From NCBI GenBank assembly GCA_020636005.1, contig JACJYR010000001.1, forward strand, positions 754,001 to 818,000: a stretch of DNA of 64,000 nt. The letters run 5' to 3'. Under the pieces are notes generated by a model. It saw only the letters and a list, made by a program, of their open reading frames with translations, ran no database searches and had not been told where the DNA came from. Shown here in pieces: positions 42,805 to 51,183 of this stretch. Position 1 is the stretch's first letter; the number at the start of each line of letters is the position of its first letter. Origin of the DNA: Lewinellaceae bacterium. GTDB taxonomy: Bacteria > Bacteroidota > Bacteroidia > Chitinophagales > Saprospiraceae. A program made the translations under genes and the position numbers.

Positions 42805-44046
42805 ATGAACAAGGAAAAAGTTGATGTCCTGGTGATAGGGGCAGGACCATCGGGAACGGTGGCCGCCTCCATTGTTCAACAGGCTGGGTACGATGTGAAA
42901 ATTGTGGAGAAGCAAAAATTCCCGCGCTTCGTCATCGGGGAGAGCCTGTTGCCAGGCTGCATGCAGGCGTTGGAAGCCGCTAATTTTATCGAGGTGCTGG
43001 AAGCGCAGGGCTACCAGAAAAAATTTGGGGCCAAGTTTGTGAAAGATGACTTTGTCTGCGACTACGATTTTTCCGATAAATTCACCAAAGGCTGGGAGTG
43101 GACCTGGCAAGTGCCCCGGGCCGATTTCGACAAGACGCTGGCGGATGCCCTACAGGGCAGGGGGGTGCAAATTGATTATGAAACCTCCGTCACGGACATC
43201 CAGTTCAACGGGAACCACTCTACCACCACGGCAACTGGCCCCGATGGCACCCAAAAACAAATCGAAGCCCGCTTTATCATTGACAGCAGCGGTTACGGCA
43301 GGGTCATCCCCAGGTTGTTCAACCTCGACAAACCCAGCGATCAACCGATGCGCAAGACCCTGTTCACCCACATCAGGGATGAAAAAAGGATGCTCGGCGG
43401 GGAGCCGTTCCGCATTACCATTGTGGTTCACCGGCCCGGCGTTTGGGCCTGGGTCATCCCCTTTTCAAACGGCACCACCTCAGTCGGTTTCGTAGGCGCT
43501 CCGGAATATTTCGAGCAATACAGCGGCACACCGGAGCAACAGTTGCGGGCCATCATAGCCAGCGACCCCCTTATCAGCAGGCGCTTCGAAGGCATGGAGT
43601 ACCTCTTCGATCCGCGCATCCTGGAGGCATGGTCAATTTCTACCCTTCAATTTTATGGGGATGGGTTCGTGCTCACGGGCAATGTCACGGAATTCCTGGA
43701 TCCCGTCTTCTCCTCCGGCGTCACCCTTGCCGTCAACTCCAGCATGAGGGCGGGCCAGCTCACCGTCAAGCACCTGAAGGGCGAAAAGGTGGATTGGGAA
43801 AAAGACTTCACGGCTTTCCTGATGCAGGGGGTGAACACTTTCCGGTCGTATGTGGAAGCATGGTACGAAGGCACCCTGGATACCATTTTCTTTGCTGAAA
43901 GGCAGGACGAAGAGATAAAAAGGCAGGTCTGTTCTGTCCTGGCCGGTTATGTGTGGGACACTGATAACCCCTATGTAAAAAACCACGATACAGCATTAAA
44001 ACGTTTGGCGCGGCTCATTAAAATAGACCATGCATTATCTCAATAA
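42805..44046 (+). CDS. flavin-dependent halogenase-like oxidoreductase
   Basis: The 413-residue protein (ATG 42805) starts with the FAD motif VDVLVIGAGPSGTVAA, continues with KFPRFVIGESLLPGCMQALE, and contains V213-W214-A-W216-V-I-P219, the WxWxIP motif typical of flavin-dependent halogenases, then NVTEFLDPVFSSGVTLAVN. The segment QKKFGAKFV (around K72-K77) sits where halogenases have their catalytic Lys. Halogenation of flexirubin- or xanthomonadin-type aryl heads is known, so this enzyme may chlorinate or hydroxylate the pigment's ring. A reduced-flavin partner is not in the window. A plain FAD monooxygenase is the alternative. The next gene starts 17 bp before its stop. Confidence 0.85.
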   Translation: MNKEKVDVLVIGAGPSGTVAASIVQQAGYDVKIVEKQKFPRFVIGESLLPGCMQALEAANFIEVLEAQGYQKKFGAKFVKDDFVCDYDFSDKFTKGWEWTWQVPRADFDKTLADALQGRGVQIDYETSVTDIQFNGNHSTTTATGPDGTQKQIEARFIIDSSGYGRVIPRLFNLDKPSDQPMRKTLFTHIRDEKRMLGGEPFRITIVVHRPGVWAWVIPFSNGTTSVGFVGAPEYFEQYSGTPEQQLRAIIASDPLISRRFEGMEYLFDPRILEAWSISTLQFYGDGFVLTGNVTEFLDPVFSSGVTLAVNSSMRAGQLTVKHLKGEKVDWEKDFTAFLMQGVNTFRSYVEAWYEGTLDTIFFAERQDEEIKRQVCSVLAGYVWDTDNPYVKNHDTALKRLARLIKIDHALSQ

Positions 44047-44668
44047 TTGGTGCCACATCCGCCACCAAAAAATCACTAAAAACGGGCAAACAATCTTTGA
44101 AGACGAACAGGCCGATACCGGCACCTTCCTGTTGAATGCCTACAAACAACTGGCCATTGATTACCCCAAGTTCTATAAAATGGACAACTTGTGCAAACTG
44201 GCTTTCCTCGCAGCAGAAACCTTGCTGGACGGCACAAGCCTGCCTGCACTGGCACCTGCCGAAGACCTGGGCATCGTACTCGCAAACCACTACTCCAGCC
44301 TCGATACTGACATCCACTACCTGGAAACAGCCCAATCGTTCCCCAGCCCTTCCCTTTTTGTTTATACCCTGGCCAACGTCATGGTGGGGGAGGTATGCAT
44401 CCGCCATAAACTGAAAGGGGAAAACACTGTTTTTATTTTTGACAATTACGAAATCCCGTTTTTATGCGGCTATATTGACGATTTGTTGGCCATCAATGCT
44501 GCCAGTGCCGTCATCGGTGGCTGGGTAGATGTAATGGAAAACCACTACGAGGCTTTTTTATATCTTGCCTCGCATTTGAATACAGAGAACTCCTTATTCC
44601 ACGATCACAAAATCATTGAAACCTTATATGGAAAACCTGATACAGGATTTGAAAATCCAGATCATTGA
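44030..44668 (+). CDS. ketosynthase-N-terminal-like protein without active Cys
   Basis: This 212-residue protein matches the Ketoacyl-synt_2 family (PF13723) found in aryl-polyene clusters: ALAPAEDLGIVLANHYSSLD, ETAQSFPSPSLFVYTLANVM, VGEVCIRHKLKGENTVFIFD. The position of the KAS nucleophile (after GENTVFI) has no Cys, and the C-terminal half of a ketosynthase is missing. It is therefore not a condensing enzyme by itself; it might pair with a KAS or serve as a scaffold. It overlaps the halogenase-like gene by 17 bp and its own 3' end overlaps the ACP start (44628) by 41 bp. Confidence 0.78.
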   Translation: MHYLNNWCHIRHQKITKNGQTIFEDEQADTGTFLLNAYKQLAIDYPKFYKMDNLCKLAFLAAETLLDGTSLPALAPAEDLGIVLANHYSSLDTDIHYLETAQSFPSPSLFVYTLANVMVGEVCIRHKLKGENTVFIFDNYEIPFLCGYIDDLLAINAASAVIGGWVDVMENHYEAFLYLASHLNTENSLFHDHKIIETLYGKPDTGFENPDH

Positions 44669-44888
44669 CCAACTAAACTTGCAAGACCTCACCCCACAGG
44701 ACATCGGCGACGACCAACCGCTGTTCGTTGAAGGGCTGGGCCTTGATTCGATTGACGCTCTCGAACTCATCGTTTTGCTTCAACAGCACTACGATATCAA
44801 AGTGGCCAACCCAGAGGATGGCCCTAAAATTTTCCATTCGGTGAAAACAATGGCCGAATACATAACTGCCCACAAAAAAGCGGCATAA
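44628..44888 (+). CDS. acyl carrier protein 2 (pigment cluster)
   Basis: The 86-residue ACP starts at ATG 44628, inside the end of the preceding gene. Ser41 in EGLGLDSIDALELIVLLQQH carries the phosphopantetheine. LTPQDIGDDQPLF and FHSVKTMAEYITAHKKA are normal for acidic ACPs. It directly abuts the ketosynthase KS 3 gene (next base after the stop). Two ACPs in a pigment cluster are usual, possibly one for priming and one for elongation, but which is which cannot be read from the sequence. Confidence 0.92.
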   Translation: MENLIQDLKIQIIDQLNLQDLTPQDIGDDQPLFVEGLGLDSIDALELIVLLQQHYDIKVANPEDGPKIFHSVKTMAEYITAHKKAA

Positions 44889-46088
44889 ATGGAAAAACCC
44901 GTCTGGATAGGAGGCGTAGGCATGATCTCGGCCATCGGCAACAGCGTGCCGGAAGCCCTGCAGGCCATTGAACAGGGAAAATCAGGTATCGGGCCAATGC
45001 GCTGGTTGCCCAGTGCGCATAAGGACGTCTTTCCCGTAGCCGAGGTTAAGCTGAGCAACGGCGACCTGGCCGACTACACGGGCATGCCCTGTGGTATAAC
45101 CCGCACGGCCTTATTGGGCGTGGCCGCCGCGACCGAAGCTTTTAAATCCATAGAACACCTCCTTCACCCCACTTTTAAAACCGGCCTGCTCTCCGCCACA
45201 ACGGTGGGCGGCATGGATAAGACCACCCACTTTTTCAAGGAATTCCTGAAAAATCAATCCGGTGGCCGGCTGCGCAACGTGGTGTACCATGAGTGCGGCA
45301 GCCCGACAGAACTGGTGGCCGAAAAGCTCGGCATCCGTGATTTTATCACTACCATCAGCACTGCCTGCTCCTCATCCGCCAACAGTATCATGATGGCTGC
45401 CCGCATGATTCAGCATGGAATGCTCGATGTGGCCATCGCAGGCGGCGTGGATGCCCTTTCCACCTTTACGCTCAACGGATTCAATACGCTGATGATCCTG
45501 GACAAAGCATACTGCCGCCCATTCGACAACAGCCGGAATGGCCTGAACCTGGGCGAAGGCGCCGCTTTTTTGGTGCTGCTATCGGAAAGCGCATTGAAAA
45601 CAATGGGCATAGAACCTTTGTGCCGCATCTCCGGCTGGCACAATGCCACGGATGCCTACCACCAAACGGCCTCATCGCCGGACGGCATCGGATCCTGCAT
45701 TGCCATGAGGGGTGCTTTGGAAAAGGCCCGGTTGCAGCCCGAAGATATAGGCTATATCAATGTCCACGGTACTGGCACCGTCAACAATGACCAATCTGAA
45801 GGCACAGCCATGAAACAGATTTTTGGCGAAAAAATGCCCCGCTTCAGTTCCTCCAAATCCTTTACGGGGCATACCCTCGGGGCAAGCGGTGGATTGGAAG
45901 CGGTACTGTCTGTGCTGGCCCTCAAACATGGTTTGATATATCCAAACCTCCGTTTTTCCACCCCCATCGAAGGGCTGGGCTTGGTTCCGGAAACCCATTT
46001 CCAAACCGGAGTGGACATCCGGCACGTACTCAGCAATTCCTTTGGCTTCGGCGGGAATTGCACCTCTTTGTTGTTCTCAAAAAACTAA
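44889..46088 (+). CDS. beta-ketoacyl-ACP synthase (pigment cluster KS 3, KAS II-like)
   Basis: The 399-residue protein has the fullest KAS II look of the three: C160 in ITTISTACSSSANSIMMAA, His in YINVHGTGTVNNDQSEG and SSSKSFTGHTLGASGGLEA, SNSFGFGGNCTSLLFSKN at the end. In characterised aryl-polyene systems the elongating KS (ApeO) works as a heterodimer with a chain-length factor; the next gene encodes such a partner, so this is the best candidate for the elongating KS here. It begins one base after ACP 2 and is followed by a 27-bp gap. Confidence 0.93.
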   Translation: MEKPVWIGGVGMISAIGNSVPEALQAIEQGKSGIGPMRWLPSAHKDVFPVAEVKLSNGDLADYTGMPCGITRTALLGVAAATEAFKSIEHLLHPTFKTGLLSATTVGGMDKTTHFFKEFLKNQSGGRLRNVVYHECGSPTELVAEKLGIRDFITTISTACSSSANSIMMAARMIQHGMLDVAIAGGVDALSTFTLNGFNTLMILDKAYCRPFDNSRNGLNLGEGAAFLVLLSESALKTMGIEPLCRISGWHNATDAYHQTASSPDGIGSCIAMRGALEKARLQPEDIGYINVHGTGTVNNDQSEGTAMKQIFGEKMPRFSSSKSFTGHTLGASGGLEAVLSVLALKHGLIYPNLRFSTPIEGLGLVPETHFQTGVDIRHVLSNSFGFGGNCTSLLFSKN

Positions 46089-46115
46089 ACTGGCCAGCAA
46101 GGCACGAAAAAGACT

Positions 46116-47162
46116 ATGCACACTTTTATACATGGCACAGGCGTCATTGCCCCCTACCTGCCGGGGAAGGACAACCCTTTACCTGCCCCCGATAGCCAGC
46201 CCAGGCTGCGTTGCATCGAACCCGACTACAAACAACTGATCGATACGCGCCTCCTGCGGCGGATGAGCCGGGTAGTCAGGATGGGCACAGCCGCCGCGCT
46301 CACCAGCATGAAAGACGCCTGCGTGGAGATGCCCGAGGCCATTATCACTGCCACGGCCTATGGGTGCACGGAAGACACGGAGACCTTTTTGACAAAAATG
46401 ATCGTCCAGAACGAGCAAATGCTCACCCCGACTGCCTTTATCCAGTCCACGCACAATACCATCGCCGGGCAGATTGCACTCATGCTGAAATGCCACGCCT
46501 ATAATAACACCTTTACCCACCGGGCCTTCTCCTTTGAACATGCCCTGCTTGATGCCATGCTGTTGCTGCAGGAAGGCGAAATTTCCAATGTAATTCTCGG
46601 TGCGGTGGATGAAATGCAGGACACACGGTTCAAAATCCTGGAAAGATTCGGCCTCTACAAAAGAGCAGTACAACAAGGGCCCTGGGGCGACCCCGCCCAA
46701 CGGGATTCGCCCGGCACCATCGCAGGCGAGGGCGCAACCTTTTTTGTGCTGTCAACTAGTCCCCCTGCCGCATCTAACATTTGCATCAAAGACGTGAGAA
46801 CTTTTTTCAAGCCTGGGGACATGCAGCCAAATATCCTGGCTTTCCTGGCGGAACATCATCTGAAGCCTTCTGACATCGGCCTTTTGCTTTGGGGCAAAAA
46901 CGGCGATGCCCGTTATGATGGTGTCTATGATGAAACGGCCAGGGGCCTTTTTGATACCAATCCCGTTTTCAGTTTTAAACGCCTATGCGGTGAATATCCA
47001 GTGGCCACTGCTTATGCTACCTGGTTGGCGGCCTTTATCTTACAGGGACGGGAAATGCCCGCCGGGCTGCTGCCCGCAGGATTACAGGCGCCCGGGCACG
47101 TCCTCATCTACAACCACTTCTACAACATCCACCACTCCCTCATTCTCCTGAGCGCATGTTGA
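46116..47162 (+). CDS. ketosynthase chain-length-factor-like protein
   Basis: The 348-residue protein has the ketosynthase fold (PEAIITATAYGCTEDTETFL, STHNTIAGQIALMLKCHAYN, EGATFFVLSTSP, SFKRLCGEYPVATAYATWLA), but the nucleophile position is Phe138 (THRAFSFEHALL) where catalytic KAS have Cys. The His residues of the active site are also not in their standard motifs. This is the pattern of a chain-length factor (ApeC-like) that pairs with KS 3. It is read as its cytoplasmic partner in elongation. The 3' end overlaps the deacetylase gene by 7 bp. Confidence 0.85.
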   Translation: MHTFIHGTGVIAPYLPGKDNPLPAPDSQPRLRCIEPDYKQLIDTRLLRRMSRVVRMGTAAALTSMKDACVEMPEAIITATAYGCTEDTETFLTKMIVQNEQMLTPTAFIQSTHNTIAGQIALMLKCHAYNNTFTHRAFSFEHALLDAMLLLQEGEISNVILGAVDEMQDTRFKILERFGLYKRAVQQGPWGDPAQRDSPGTIAGEGATFFVLSTSPPAASNICIKDVRTFFKPGDMQPNILAFLAEHHLKPSDIGLLLWGKNGDARYDGVYDETARGLFDTNPVFSFKRLCGEYPVATAYATWLAAFILQGREMPAGLLPAGLQAPGHVLIYNHFYNIHHSLILLSAC

Positions 47163-47932
47163 CCCACCGCCGGACGCAGTTTTTGTTTGCTAAAATAGTT
47201 ATCGTCCTGCTGCTGTTGGATTGGCAATTTGGGCTGCCTTGGTGGGCATATCTGCTGGCTTTGTTGGCGTATATTTCCATAGTGGCCTGGGGCAGTTATT
47301 CCATCCGGTCTGGCTTTTTTATGAAAACGACCTGCCTGGGCCCTCCTGAAAAGAATGCCATTGCCATTACTTTCGATGATGGGCCGTTGGCGGCATATAC
47401 ACCGAAAGTGCTCGGCATTTTAGAAGCACACGACGTGAAAGCGGCTTTTTTTTGCATTGGCCACCGCATCCAGGGAAATGAGGCCCTGTTAAAAAAAATG
47501 GTGGCGGAAGGGCACCTGGTAGGTAACCACAGCTTTTCCCACCACTTTTGGTTCGACCTTTTTTCCAAAAAAAAGATGGTGGAAGACCTGCTCCAGGCCA
47601 GCGAAGCCATTGAAAAAGCGACCGGCCTGCGGCCTGCTTTTTTCCGGCCACCCTACGGCGTCATCAACCCCAACCTGAAAAGCGCCATCGAATCCTGTGG
47701 CTTCCACACCATCGGCTGGAGTATCCGCTCGCTCGACACAGTGGTGGGTGATAAGGAAAAGTTAATGCAGCGGGTGATGGATCAACTAAAGCCCGGTGCC
47801 ATCGTTCTCTTTCACGATCATGGAAAAATGACCCTCGAAATATTACCCGAATTTATCCGGGCGGCCAGGGCGAAAGGGCTTCGCATCGTGCCGCTCGACG
47901 AACTGATAAACATTGAACCTTATGCTTATTAA
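47156..47932 (+). CDS. NodB-type polysaccharide deacetylase
   Basis: The 258-residue protein has two N-terminal membrane segments (residues 8-45, FLFAKIVIVLLLLDWQFGLP) and the NodB domain: AITFDDGPLAAYTPKVLGIL with the catalytic Asp pair, LVGNHSFSHHFWFDL with His metal ligands, FFRPPYGVINPN, GWSIRSLDTVVG, and GAIVLFHDHGKMTLEILPEF. Enzymes of this class remove N- or O-acetyl groups at the periplasmic face. In pigment clusters a deacetylase may process the carrier glycan or the polyene head. It overlaps the chain-length-factor-like gene by 7 bp. The substrate is not predictable. Confidence 0.9.
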   Translation: MLTHRRTQFLFAKIVIVLLLLDWQFGLPWWAYLLALLAYISIVAWGSYSIRSGFFMKTTCLGPPEKNAIAITFDDGPLAAYTPKVLGILEAHDVKAAFFCIGHRIQGNEALLKKMVAEGHLVGNHSFSHHFWFDLFSKKKMVEDLLQASEAIEKATGLRPAFFRPPYGVINPNLKSAIESCGFHTIGWSIRSLDTVVGDKEKLMQRVMDQLKPGAIVLFHDHGKMTLEILPEFIRAARAKGLRIVPLDELINIEPYAY

Positions 47933-47952
47933 TGGAGAATGGAGAATGGAGA
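47932..47952 (+). repeat. three tandem ATGGAGA heptamers at the LolA-like start codon
   Basis: ATGGAGA occurs three times in a row (47932-47952), placing ATG codons in all three frames; only that at 47946 is in the LolA-like frame. The first unit overlaps the deacetylase stop (TAA at 47930-47932). Confidence 0.75.
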
Positions 47953-48605
47953 ATAGCAAATATGTGGCACGAAAGCACTTTTTTGGATCCGTTTTTATGT
48001 TGCTGACGGTGGCTTTGTCCGCCCAGCCGCAGGGGTTTAAGCCTCTTCAAAATGAAGCGGCCTTCCGGGAAAGTTTCACGACAGCCGGGAAGAGCGTTAC
48101 TTCTATTCAAAGCGATTTTGTCCAGGAAAAAAACCTGAGCATGTTGGAGGAGACCATCGTCTCAAAGGGTAAATTTTCTTTTAAGAAAGACAACAAGGTA
48201 CGCCTGGAATACACTACGCCCTACCAGTACCTGATGGTGATCAATGGCGACGAGGTAGTGATAAAGGATGACAAGCGCACGAACCGCCTGTCGGCCAAAT
48301 CGAACAAGATGTTTCGCCAGATCAATGAAATCATTGTGGACTGCCTCGGCGGCACGGCGCTCGGCAACCCCAATTACAGCATTAAGGCTTTTGAAGGAAA
48401 AGGCCAATATGCCCTCGAACTGACACCTACTTCCAAAACCCTGAAAGAGTTTTTTGACAAAATCACCGTCTTTGTGGAAAAAGGCGACTATTCCGTTGAC
48501 CGCCTGGAAATGCGGGAGCTTTCCGGCGACAATACCGTGATGAAGTTTACCCAAAAGGAACTGAACGGAAAAATACCCGATAGCATGTTTCTCGTAAAAA
48601 ATTGA
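47946..48605 (+). CDS. LolA-like outer-membrane lipoprotein carrier of the pigment cluster
   Basis: The 219-residue protein is exported: after the start MENSKYVARKHFFGS it has the hydrophobic segment VFMLLTVALSAQPQG. The mature part has the LolA fold pattern: TSIQSDFVQEKNLSMLEETI, SKGKFSFKKDNKVRLEYTTP, YQYLMVINGDEVVIKDD, FDKITVFVEKGDYSVDRLEM. LolA-type carriers move lipidated cargo across the periplasm; pigment clusters keep one (ApeL-like) for the aryl-polyene lipid. The start region has the repeated unit ATGGAGA, giving ATGs in three frames (47932, 47939, 47946); I use 47946, which is in frame, with ATG 47922 as alternative. It is the last gene of the cluster. Confidence 0.82.
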   Translation: MENSKYVARKHFFGSVFMLLTVALSAQPQGFKPLQNEAAFRESFTTAGKSVTSIQSDFVQEKNLSMLEETIVSKGKFSFKKDNKVRLEYTTPYQYLMVINGDEVVIKDDKRTNRLSAKSNKMFRQINEIIVDCLGGTALGNPNYSIKAFEGKGQYALELTPTSKTLKEFFDKITVFVEKGDYSVDRLEMRELSGDNTVMKFTQKELNGKIPDSMFLVKN

Positions 48606-48637
48606 CCATTTCCCCTTTTTGCAATCGCCTGCAAACG

Positions 48638-48672
48638 AAACAGGCCGTACCAAATGATGGCACGGCCTGTTT
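48638..48672. terminator. bidirectional terminator at the end of the pigment cluster
   Basis: AAACAGGCCGT (48638-48648) pairs with ACGGCCTGTTT (48662-48672), with additional inner pairs. It lies between the cluster and the convergent aconitase gene, about 35 bp after the LolA-like stop. Confidence 0.82.
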
Positions 48673-48697
48673 TATTTCAGAGGGGGGTCTCCTTTTG

Positions 48698-50992
48698 CTA
48701 CGCCGCCCCGATTTCCTGCCTGATCTTATTCAGCGCCGAACCAGCCCGCACCCAGTCAATCTGCGCCTCGTTGTAAGTATGTTTCACCTCAAAACGATCT
48801 TCGGTGCCATCGGCGTGGTGGAGGGCGATGGTCATGTTTTTACCAGGCTGCATATCGTCCAAACCAAGCAGGCTGACCGTATCGTCCTGGCGGATTTTTG
48901 CATAATCGTCCGGGTTGGCGAAGGTGAAGGCCAGCATCCCCTGTTTTTTCAGGTTCGTCTCGTGGATACGGGCAAATGATTTCACCACCACTACTTTCAC
49001 CCCGAGGTAGCGGGGCTCCATCGCCGCATGTTCACGGGAAGAGCCTTCGCCGTAGTTTTCCTCACCAAAAACGATGGTGCTGATGCCAGCCGCTTTGTAT
49101 TTGCGGGCTGAGTCGGGCACGGCCATGAAGGTGGCTTCTTTTGGATTGTCCACGAAGTTGGCCACTTTGTTGGCTTCGTCGTTGAAGTAGTTGATAGCGC
49201 CGATAAAGCAGTTGTTGGAAATATTTTCCAAGTGGCCCCGATAAGTGAGCCACGGGCCTGCCATCGAGATGTGGTCGGTGGTGCATTTGCCCTTGGCTTT
49301 CAGCAAAATCCTCATGCTGTTCACCTGGCTTTGGGTGATGGGCTTGAAAGGGGTTAGCAATTGCAGCCGGTCAGAATTTGGATCAACGACCACCTGCACT
49401 TTGCTGCCGTCCTTTGCAGGTTCCTGGTAGCCGGCGTCTTCCACGGAGAAGCCTTTTGGCGGCAGTTCGACGCCAGTGGGCGGGTCGAGTTTTACCTGCT
49501 CCCCGTTTTCATTGGTAAGATAATCAGTGAGCGGGTTGAAAGTCAGGTCGCCGGCAATAGACATGGCCGTGACCAGTTCAGGGCTGGCGACGAAACCGTG
49601 CGTATGCGGGTTGCCATCGTTGCGCTTGCTGAAGTTGCGGTTGAAAGAAGTGAGGATAGAGTTCTTCCTGCCGTTTTTGATATCTTCCGGTGCATTGTGT
49701 CGGGCCCATTGGCCGATGCAGGGGCCGCAGGCATTGGACAGTACGACCCCGCCCATTTTCTCAAATGCTTCCAACTGGCCGTCCCGATCCACGGTAAAGC
49801 GAATCTGCTCCGACCCAGGCGTCACGGTGAATTCCGATTTTACTTTCAGGTTTTTGGCCACGGCCTGCCTGGCCAGGGAGGCTGCACGGTCGAGGTCTTC
49901 GTAGGACGAGTTGGTGCAGGAGCCGATGAGGCCGACTTCCAGTTTTTGCGGATACCCGTTTTCCTTTACTGCCGCAGCAAATTTTGAAATGGGCCAGGCG
50001 AGGTCGGGCGTGTAAGGGCCGTTGACGTGCGGCTCCAGGGTCGAAAGGTCTATTTCGATGACCCGGTCAAAGTAACGATCCGGGTTTTCGTAGCAGGCGG
50101 CATCGCCAGTGAGGTGTTCGGCAACGGAGTCGGCAATGTCGGCCACTTCTTTGCGGCCGGTGGCACGGAGATAGCGCCCCATCGCCTCGTCGTAGCCGAA
50201 GGTAGAGGTGGTGGCGCCGATTTCTGCGCCCATGTTGCAGATAGTGCCCTTGCCGGTGCAGGAGAGTGAGCGGGCGCCCTCGCCAAAATATTCGACAATG
50301 GCACCGGTGCCGCCTTTTACGGTCAGGATGCCGGCCACTTTCAGGATGACGTCTTTGCTGGATGTCCAGCCGCTCATTTTTCCGGTCAGCTTCACGCCGA
50401 TGAGTTTGGGCATTTTCAGTTCCCAGGGCATACCGGCCATTACATCTACGGCGTCTGCCCCGCCGACACCGATGGCGACCATGCCGAGGCCGCCCGCATT
50501 GGGCGTGTGGGAATCGGTGCCGATCATCATACCGTTGGGGAAGGCGTAGTTTTCCAGTACAATCTGGTGGATGATACCCGCCCCCGGTTTCCAGAAGCCG
50601 ATGCCGTATTTGTTGGAAATGGAGGCGAGGAAGTCGTACACTTCCTTGTTTTGATCCACCGCCGATTCGAGGTCCTGCGCTGCGCCATCTTTCGCCAGGA
50701 TGAGGTGGTCGCAGTGAACGGTGGACGGAACGGCTGTTTGTTTGCGCCCGCACATGTCGAATTGTAAAAGGGCCATTTGGGCCGTGGCGTCCTGCATGGC
50801 CACCCGGTCGGGGGCGAAAAAGACGTAGTCCACGCCCCGCTTATATTCCTGGAGCGGGGATTCCGGGTGCAGGTGGGTGTATAGGATTTTCTCGGTCAGG
50901 GTCATCGGGCGCCCCAGCATGTTGCGGGCAGCGGCTACCTTTCCGGGCAATTCTGCATATACTTGTTTTATCAGATCGAGGTCGAATACCAT
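48698..50992 (-). CDS. acn: aconitate hydratase (mitochondrial type)
   Basis: The 764-residue length and the sequence (MVFDLDLIKQVYAELPGKVA; GRPMTLTEKILYTHLHPESP) match the mitochondrial-type aconitase found in Bacteroidota, which interconverts citrate and isocitrate in the TCA cycle. The three [4Fe-4S] Cys are in VGLIGSCTNSSYEDLDR and LSNACGPCIGQWARHNAP. The swivel-domain signature ENYGEGSSREHAAMEPRYLG is present. It is not the E. coli AcnA or AcnB type. A -7-like element lies about 60 bp upstream. The GNAT-like gene is divergent. Confidence 0.96.
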   Translation of the reverse strand: MVFDLDLIKQVYAELPGKVAAARNMLGRPMTLTEKILYTHLHPESPLQEYKRGVDYVFFAPDRVAMQDATAQMALLQFDMCGRKQTAVPSTVHCDHLILAKDGAAQDLESAVDQNKEVYDFLASISNKYGIGFWKPGAGIIHQIVLENYAFPNGMMIGTDSHTPNAGGLGMVAIGVGGADAVDVMAGMPWELKMPKLIGVKLTGKMSGWTSSKDVILKVAGILTVKGGTGAIVEYFGEGARSLSCTGKGTICNMGAEIGATTSTFGYDEAMGRYLRATGRKEVADIADSVAEHLTGDAACYENPDRYFDRVIEIDLSTLEPHVNGPYTPDLAWPISKFAAAVKENGYPQKLEVGLIGSCTNSSYEDLDRAASLARQAVAKNLKVKSEFTVTPGSEQIRFTVDRDGQLEAFEKMGGVVLSNACGPCIGQWARHNAPEDIKNGRKNSILTSFNRNFSKRNDGNPHTHGFVASPELVTAMSIAGDLTFNPLTDYLTNENGEQVKLDPPTGVELPPKGFSVEDAGYQEPAKDGSKVQVVVDPNSDRLQLLTPFKPITQSQVNSMRILLKAKGKCTTDHISMAGPWLTYRGHLENISNNCFIGAINYFNDEANKVANFVDNPKEATFMAVPDSARKYKAAGISTIVFGEENYGEGSSREHAAMEPRYLGVKVVVVKSFARIHETNLKKQGMLAFTFANPDDYAKIRQDDTVSLLGLDDMQPGKNMTIALHHADGTEDRFEVKHTYNEAQIDWVRAGSALNKIRQEIGAA

Positions 50993-51052
50993 GTGAAATT
51001 GAATTTATTGTTTAAAAAAAAATGAAGGCAATACAGTTTTTTGCGGGGATTG

Positions 51053-51060
51053 CAAATGTA
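51053..51060 (-). promoter_or_regulatory. acn: candidate -7 element for aconitase
   Basis: The minus strand reads TACATTTG, a match to TAnnTTTG, 61 bp upstream of the ATG at 50992. No -33 TTG at 19 bp. A plus-strand -7-like sequence lies 8 bp away, for the divergent gene. Confidence 0.45.
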
Positions 51061-51068
51061 GGGGATTT

Positions 51069-51076
51069 TATTTTTG
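51069..51076 (+). promoter_or_regulatory. candidate -7 element for the GNAT-like gene
   Basis: TATTTTTG matches TAnnTTTG on the plus strand, 108 bp upstream of the ATG at 51184. No -33 match. With the minus-strand element at 51053-51060 it forms a divergent pair. Confidence 0.35.
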
Positions 51077-51183
51077 GCAGTTACTCAAATATAAGGCTGT
51101 TGAGAAAAGAAATCGCATGGGATCCATTGTGAAAAAGGAGGAGTGATTACATTTACCATTCTATCTCACAGACTCGAAGCAAA

